From an uncultured Bacteroidales bacterium (GTDB taxonomy: Bacteria > Bacteroidota > Bacteroidia > Bacteroidales > Paludibacteraceae): a stretch of DNA of 64,000 nucleotides. The stretch is from assembly GCA_946186915.1 (NCBI GenBank), contig CAMHOY010000001.1, positions 1 through 64,000 on the forward strand, in the 5' to 3' direction. The notes under the pieces were generated by a model, which worked only from the letters and a program-made list of their open reading frames with translations, was not told where the DNA came from and did no database searches. The translations under genes were made by a program, and so were the position numbers. Position 1 is the stretch's first letter, and each line of letters begins with the position of its first letter. Shown here piece after piece: positions 60,012-64,000 of this stretch.

Positions 60012-62441
60012 ACCGCGCGGCGTACAGAGACTCAAGGGATAGCGGCTTTCTACCGTCCCCTTCCCCGTGGCAGCGTCGTACGCCATACAGTATTCATTCA
60101 ACTCGGTAGCGAAATCCCAGACATTATAGCACACGGCTTGCACTTCAAAGGGCACTCCTTTGATGGCGCTGCGGTATTTGAGCCGCAGGTCGAAGTTAAA
60201 GAACGAGTCGGTGCGCTGACCGAAGTTTCCGTCGCGCACATTGATGCCGCGCGAATAGCCGGGCCAGGTGATCGCTTGCGAATGACCGGCGCCGTCCGTG
60301 TACAAATACGTGTGATGGCTCGAAAAAGGTATACCATCGCGGAACTTGCCGCTCAGACTCAATTGCCAATTCTCTGTGATGTTCACGCCCAACTGCAGGC
60401 GGGCGATGAAGGCGCGGTCCTGATGCAAACGGGCAAGAGAGCGGATCGAAGCATCCGACTCCTGCATATTGCCGTCCACGAGCGATGCGTTCGGACTCGC
60501 CAGCGACTCATCCAACACTTGTACGTCTTCGGTCTGAATACCGTTTCCGATAGCCGAGATGCCGGACTCCATGTAACTCTGCCAGCTGAAGGACACAAAC
60601 ACTTTCTTGCCGTTGTAGGTATATTTGATGACATTGGAGAGGAAGACCGGTGAATTGAACACGCCTGTACCTGTCGGTGCCGCCGGACAGACTTCGTAAT
60701 AGCGCTCCTGCGGTTTCATCCGATAGATGTCGTACGTCAGGTGTTGCCATCCGTCCTGCTCCGCCGGGATAGGCTCAAAACTGTCCGCACTCTCCGGCGC
60801 CAGACGCACGGACCAGGTGTTATAGTATTTCTTGAACGAGGACAAGATGCTTATCTCATGCCGCCCTTTGATGGTGAACACGATCGGGATATCCACCGCC
60901 ACGTACTGCGGCTGCCAGAGCCCTTGCGCCAGACGGTGGTACTTGCCTCCTGTGGTAGTGAGCAGGGTGTTCGTACCGGCATAATAAACCTCGCCGCTCA
61001 GGTAGTTATTGCTCAGAAACTGTATCTGGTCGTAGGTGTACGGTACGCGGTAGTTAGCGGCAATGAGGTCCATGCGGAACCATTTCGTAGGTTCGATATG
61101 AAACGCTATTTTCGCTTCCCAGTTCGGTGTGAAGAGCGATTTGCCGCCCACGAGTATTCCGTCGAACGTAGCCGCCACCTCGCCGCTCAGACCCAACCAC
61201 GGCAGTACCTGATGAGCGGCCTCGAGGCGCACGGCGTTCTCTAACATGCCGGCGCAGAATCCCTCCGACGACCATCGGTAGTCATACAGAGCCACCGGGT
61301 CCGGCATATTGTATCCCTGCAGATAGACGCGGTTCGACCAGTGCTGCTGCGCCGGACGGAACACCAGCAACGAGTTATAGCCGTCCACGTGCAGGTGCAG
61401 CCATGGTTGTATCTGATATTTATAGTTTACCGCCCAGTTCAGTTCATGATGCCGCCCGTCCGGGTACCACGGAGAGAGCGCCTCTCCTTCGATGTCGATG
61501 AAGTTGCGCTCGAACTCCAACTGATGATGCGTGTCGCGTTGCAGACCGTAGGTCAGACCCGTCGTGAGTGCTCCCCGCGCACCGAAATCTTTCTTGCCGT
61601 ACAGCGAGAACGAGTGGCGCAGTTGATGCGCTATCTCATTGGCGTTATAACCGAACTCGCTCTGCCCGTCGGCGCGATAGGCGGCGCGGAAGATATAATA
61701 GAGTGCATCGAAAGCGGCGGTCGGTGCAACGGGCAGTTGTCCGTCCATCTGCACTTGGTAATAGTCGGCGTCGTACATGCCGCTGATGCCGTCGAAGTCA
61801 TAAGCCGGCAGACGTCGGCGGCCGTAGGTGCCGAAGATATGCTGCGTGTACCGTTGGCCCTTCACGGGAAGACCGTACACCACGTCCACGCTCCCTGCGC
61901 CGACGATGTGCTTGCGCATGTTCAGCGGCCGGTCGTCCTTGCGGCGCTTGATGGCGGAGTTACCTTCCTGCAACTCCTGCAGCCATTTCGCCAAGAGGCT
62001 GTAACCGCCTACGTTGCCGCCCTGCCCCGACACACGCACATGGGATGCGCGCACGCTGTCTACTTCCCACTCCACCGTCCCGCGGTTATAGTCGATGCGC
62101 ATCGAGTGGGAGAACATATCCGGAGTATAGAACGCATCGCCCGCCATCACACGACTGTCCACGCGGAAACCGTCCAGGTAATATTTGTTCCATCGATAGG
62201 AGTTGCCGTTGATGGAGAACATGAACGGTTCGGCAGTGCCCCACTCTCCTGTCGTCTCAGTCATGTAGGTGGTGAAGTCGCAGTGGTTATCCAGATAATG
62301 CTTCAGCTCGCCCCACTGGTACCACTCTCGGAACCACTCGCTGCGCACGGTGTCGCAACCGAAGTTCTCGGCCGCGCGGACAGGCAGTGCCGTCAGCACC
62401 AACGCCAACAGGCTATATTTACATGCGGAAGGTAAACACAT
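59976..62441 (-). CDS. TonB-dependent-receptor-like outer-membrane barrel
   Basis: A 821-residue outer-membrane protein with a signal peptide (KYSLLALVLTALPVRA). Residues about 60-150 resemble a plug domain (SINGNSYRWNKYYLDGFRVD, then VSGQGGNVGGYSLLAKWL), and the rest is a long series of amphipathic strands ending in LLTCSVGLPR, like the last barrel strand. No carboxypeptidase-like or SusC signature is seen and no SusD lies near, so the ligand is unknown. It starts inside the GtrA gene (23-base overlap). A divergent member of the receptor family is the best call. Confidence 0.7.
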   Translation of the reverse strand: MCLPSACKYSLLALVLTALPVRAAENFGCDTVRSEWFREWYQWGELKHYLDNHCDFTTYMTETTGEWGTAEPFMFSINGNSYRWNKYYLDGFRVDSRVMAGDAFYTPDMFSHSMRIDYNRGTVEWEVDSVRASHVRVSGQGGNVGGYSLLAKWLQELQEGNSAIKRRKDDRPLNMRKHIVGAGSVDVVYGLPVKGQRYTQHIFGTYGRRRLPAYDFDGISGMYDADYYQVQMDGQLPVAPTAAFDALYYIFRAAYRADGQSEFGYNANEIAHQLRHSFSLYGKKDFGARGALTTGLTYGLQRDTHHQLEFERNFIDIEGEALSPWYPDGRHHELNWAVNYKYQIQPWLHLHVDGYNSLLVFRPAQQHWSNRVYLQGYNMPDPVALYDYRWSSEGFCAGMLENAVRLEAAHQVLPWLGLSGEVAATFDGILVGGKSLFTPNWEAKIAFHIEPTKWFRMDLIAANYRVPYTYDQIQFLSNNYLSGEVYYAGTNTLLTTTGGKYHRLAQGLWQPQYVAVDIPIVFTIKGRHEISILSSFKKYYNTWSVRLAPESADSFEPIPAEQDGWQHLTYDIYRMKPQERYYEVCPAAPTGTGVFNSPVFLSNVIKYTYNGKKVFVSFSWQSYMESGISAIGNGIQTEDVQVLDESLASPNASLVDGNMQESDASIRSLARLHQDRAFIARLQLGVNITENWQLSLSGKFRDGIPFSSHHTYLYTDGAGHSQAITWPGYSRGINVRDGNFGQRTDSFFNFDLRLKYRSAIKGVPFEVQAVCYNVWDFATELNEYCMAYDAATGKGTVESRYPLSLCTPRGLLLTCSVGLPR

Positions 62442-62814
62442 AATTCATACTGAAATTCCAAACCATGACGCACCCGATGGCGATGAGTTTGCTGAGGTAG
62501 AAATGCAGATGCAGTTTCTCGTGCAGCAACCAGATGATGAGGTTGTTCAATCCCAGGCCGACAAGGGCGATGAGCACGAAGGTCGTATATTCGCGGACGA
62601 TCTCGCCGCTCTGACTCTCAAAGGTCCAGAGGCGGTTCCATGTATAGTTATTCGTGGCGGCGGTCACAAAGCCCAGAGAATTGCTGAGGTACTTGTTCCA
62701 TTTCAGTTTCTCCTTGCAGAGCCACGTGATGCCGAAGTCGATGATCAACCCGCTCGCGCCGACAATGCCGAAACGAACAAATCGCAGCAGTATAGTCCAC
62801 CATGCGCTATTCAT
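62419..62814 (-). CDS. GtrA family membrane protein
   Basis: A 131-residue protein with four hydrophobic helices. It starts WTILLRFVRFGIVGASGLII and ends in KLIAIGCVMVWNFSMNYVFT, the GtrA family pattern. GtrA proteins help flip undecaprenyl-phosphate sugars for surface glycosylation. It overlaps the GT39-type gene by 8 bases at its start, which fits a lipid-linked sugar donor pathway. Confidence 0.92.
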   Translation of the reverse strand: MNSAWWTILLRFVRFGIVGASGLIIDFGITWLCKEKLKWNKYLSNSLGFVTAATNNYTWNRLWTFESQSGEIVREYTTFVLIALVGLGLNNLIIWLLHEKLHLHFYLSKLIAIGCVMVWNFSMNYVFTFRM

Positions 62815-64000
62815 GCAGGTCCTCCTCGCTCAGTTGGTCGGTTATATATACTTGCCCGAAGCGGCGCACACAGGCCGGTTTGCCGATCATCTCGCGCTCG
62901 AGATGCAAGAGATCGTATTGGGTATAACGGTCGTATTGGGTGCGCACCAGCACCGCTTGGTCGTCATAGAAGAAGCGATAGAGGGACGGTAATTGGAACG
63001 AACCGTCGAACACCACCGGCAGACCCTTCGCCTCCGCATGGATCGCTTCGCATTGCTCCTGTTTGCCGGCCAGACCGGTCTGCGGCGGCAGGATATTCAG
63101 CATCAGCACGATGCGGGCTATCAGCAGCAGTCCGGCAAAGACTCCTAATGACCACCGGATAAAAGCTCTTCCCTTCAGGGAGGAGTTTGAGGTAGGCTCT
63201 TCCGTCAGCAGGATTATCGCCGGAATACTCGTCACCACCGTCCAATGGGGTTCTACATGTCCGCGGAAGGATGTGATTAGGAAGAAGACCTGAAAGCCGA
63301 GAACGGTCCATGCCAACGTGCGGCGGAAGACATCCTCCGAACGGAAAGCACGGATACTGAGCCATACCATCAAACCCCACACCAGCGGATTGAACACCGC
63401 CCATTGGTTCGGCAGGAACTCCCATGTATAGAGCGGCTTGTACGCCTCGGCGCGCGAGACGAGATGATAGGTGAAGGACGGGAAGTCGTGCGTATATTGC
63501 CACCATAGATGAGGGATCATCAGCAAGGCCGCAATGCCTGCCGCCGCCCATGCTTTGCCGTCCCGCAACAGCCGCGGATTAGCCAGCACCGCCAGACCGA
63601 TCACTAACACCGCCATGTACTTGCTGTACAGCATCCCCGCCATACTAATACCCAAGAGAAGGGTGTTAGGGGTTAGGGGGTTAGGGGTTTCCATGTGGCG
63701 ACGCAACGCGTAGTAGAACAACGCCGCAAAGAAGAGCAACGGTGCGTCCGGCGTCGTCAGAAAACCGTAGGCGCAGAACATCGGCAGCGAGGCCGCAACA
63801 AGCAGAAATCCCGCTAAACGCTCCATACCTTCAGATCGTGCCCTCGGGCAAAGAACGCTAAACGCTAAACGCTTTTGTACGGTCTTCCAGATCGTAAAAA
63901 CGGTCGCTACATGCATTAAAACGGTCACAAGCCTGACACTCAGGTTCTTGAGTATCAAGCTTGTTGTCGGTACGAGTGCGCCGGACAGTGCTGTCATCAG
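62807..64000 (-). CDS. glycosyltransferase family 39-like membrane transferase (5' end outside window)
   Basis: At least 397 residues; the first visible ATG at 63997 is probably internal, since the residue before it is still in frame and family members carry an earlier HPP motif. Several hydrophobic helices, YGFLTTPDAPLLFFAALFYY near 77 and a C-terminal soluble domain (VVFDGSFQLPSLYRFFYDD) fit the ArnT/GT39 group, which uses polyprenyl-linked sugars. Residues near 266-277 come from a hairpin repeat, and two other stretches (PNPLTPNT, KRLAFSV) come from heptamer repeats. It is coupled to GtrA by an 8-base overlap. Confidence 0.82.
   Translation of the reverse strand: MMTALSGALVPTTSLILKNLSVRLVTVLMHVATVFTIWKTVQKRLAFSVLCPRARSEGMERLAGFLLVAASLPMFCAYGFLTTPDAPLLFFAALFYYALRRHMETPNPLTPNTLLLGISMAGMLYSKYMAVLVIGLAVLANPRLLRDGKAWAAAGIAALLMIPHLWWQYTHDFPSFTYHLVSRAEAYKPLYTWEFLPNQWAVFNPLVWGLMVWLSIRAFRSEDVFRRTLAWTVLGFQVFFLITSFRGHVEPHWTVVTSIPAIILLTEEPTSNSSLKGRAFIRWSLGVFAGLLLIARIVLMLNILPPQTGLAGKQEQCEAIHAEAKGLPVVFDGSFQLPSLYRFFYDDQAVLVRTQYDRYTQYDLLHLEREMIGKPACVRRFGQVYITDQLSEEDLHE
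63167..63198 (-). repeat. short hairpin repeat element inside the GT39-like gene
   Basis: CTCTTCCCTTCAGGGAGGA followed by GTTTGAGGTAGGCTC. Stem from TCCCT and AGGGA, with a diverged GAGGTAGG flank. It is in frame and encodes a short polar insertion between two helices. Confidence 0.65.
63666..63687. repeat. TTAGGGG simple repeat inside the GT39-like gene
   Basis: Three units of TTAGGGG (one with an extra G) in frame on the minus strand, encoding NPLTPNT. It resembles telomeric repeats by chance of composition; it belongs to the class of 7-bp repeats in this genome. Confidence 0.7.
63857..63870. repeat. GCTAAAC heptamer repeat inside the GT39-like gene
   Basis: Two exact units followed by GC, in frame, encoding part of KRLAFSV. 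Same unit as the intergenic arrays at 685-705 and 26942-26969, here within coding sequence. Confidence 0.65.

Noticed and set aside
61341-62435. 364-residue ORF antisense to the barrel gene
   Set aside because: The minus strand has a signal peptide and barrel pattern; the plus frame has none and has an odd composition rich in V, R and H.
63666-63687. Telomere-like TTAGGGG repeat as chromosome-end DNA
   Set aside because: Only three units, in frame within a coding gene; it belongs to the heptamer repeats seen across the window.

Overview
The window reads as chromosomal DNA of a member of the order Bacteroidales (phylum Bacteroidota), probably an uncultured gut or rumen type. Support: ten promoters of the Bacteroidota form (TTTG, then TAnnTTTG), families largely restricted to the phylum (DUF3078, DUF4292, DUF4293, DUF4254, DUF4861, PqqD with an S26-like peptidase), many lipoproteins with an SPII box, large secreted proteins sharing one C-terminal tail, and little use of Shine-Dalgarno sites. 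No tRNA, rRNA, CRISPR array, insertion sequence or prophage was recognised. Genus cannot be fixed from the sequence alone.

Layout. 1-7.4 kb: end of fmt, an HD phosphohydrolase, DUF3078 with secA (minus strand), a secreted esterase, and a diacylglycerol-kinase-like lipid kinase. 7.5-14.5 kb: a tight plus-strand operon of dut, a TPR protein, a DUF4292 lipoprotein, an EnvC-like factor, an FKBP lipoprotein, a Cys4 lipoprotein, a shortened RimM-like protein, a TrmH methyltransferase and a U32 peptidase whose C-terminal Cys domain sits on a separate ORF. 14.5-16.4 kb: a WG-repeat lipoprotein on an A+T-rich segment bracketed by a duplicated promoter block. 16.4-31.8 kb: housekeeping and envelope genes (dapB, lepB, WbqC family, ilvE, POT transporter, rsmI, two flippases, riboflavin synthase, two FKBP isomerases, truA) ending in a GH28/DUF4861 pectin pair.

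31.8-48.8 kb is the accessory, surface-directed region: a Cys-rich protein with a C-terminal membrane anchor, a 1762-residue secreted protein, a four-gene minus-strand operon (M6 metalloprotease, small secreted protein, SipW-like peptidase, PqqD), an 817-residue adhesin-like protein, mlaE-mlaF, a stand-alone M6-propeptide-like protein, and a second M6 metalloprotease. Four of these secreted proteins end in the same tail of about 25 residues, a likely sorting signal. 48.8-64 kb: xth, lptB, then a translationally coupled LPS or capsule cluster (Kelch lipoprotein, Wzi-like barrel, GT11, DUF4254, GT9, InaA-type kinase, GT2, two GT4, O-antigen ligase), and on the minus strand a TonB-receptor-like barrel, GtrA and a GT39-like transferase running off the window.

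The strongest signals beyond ordinary annotation are: (1) a family of C-rich hairpin elements, at least nine copies, six inserted in frame inside conserved genes including lepB and dapB, with two long copies showing compensatory base-pair changes; (2) a free-standing M6 propeptide next to an M6 protease; (3) the shared C-terminal tail; (4) the protease/SipW-like/PqqD operon; (5) 7-8 bp simple repeats at gene borders and inside genes; (6) an extended -33 promoter box with an invariant 20-bp spacer.
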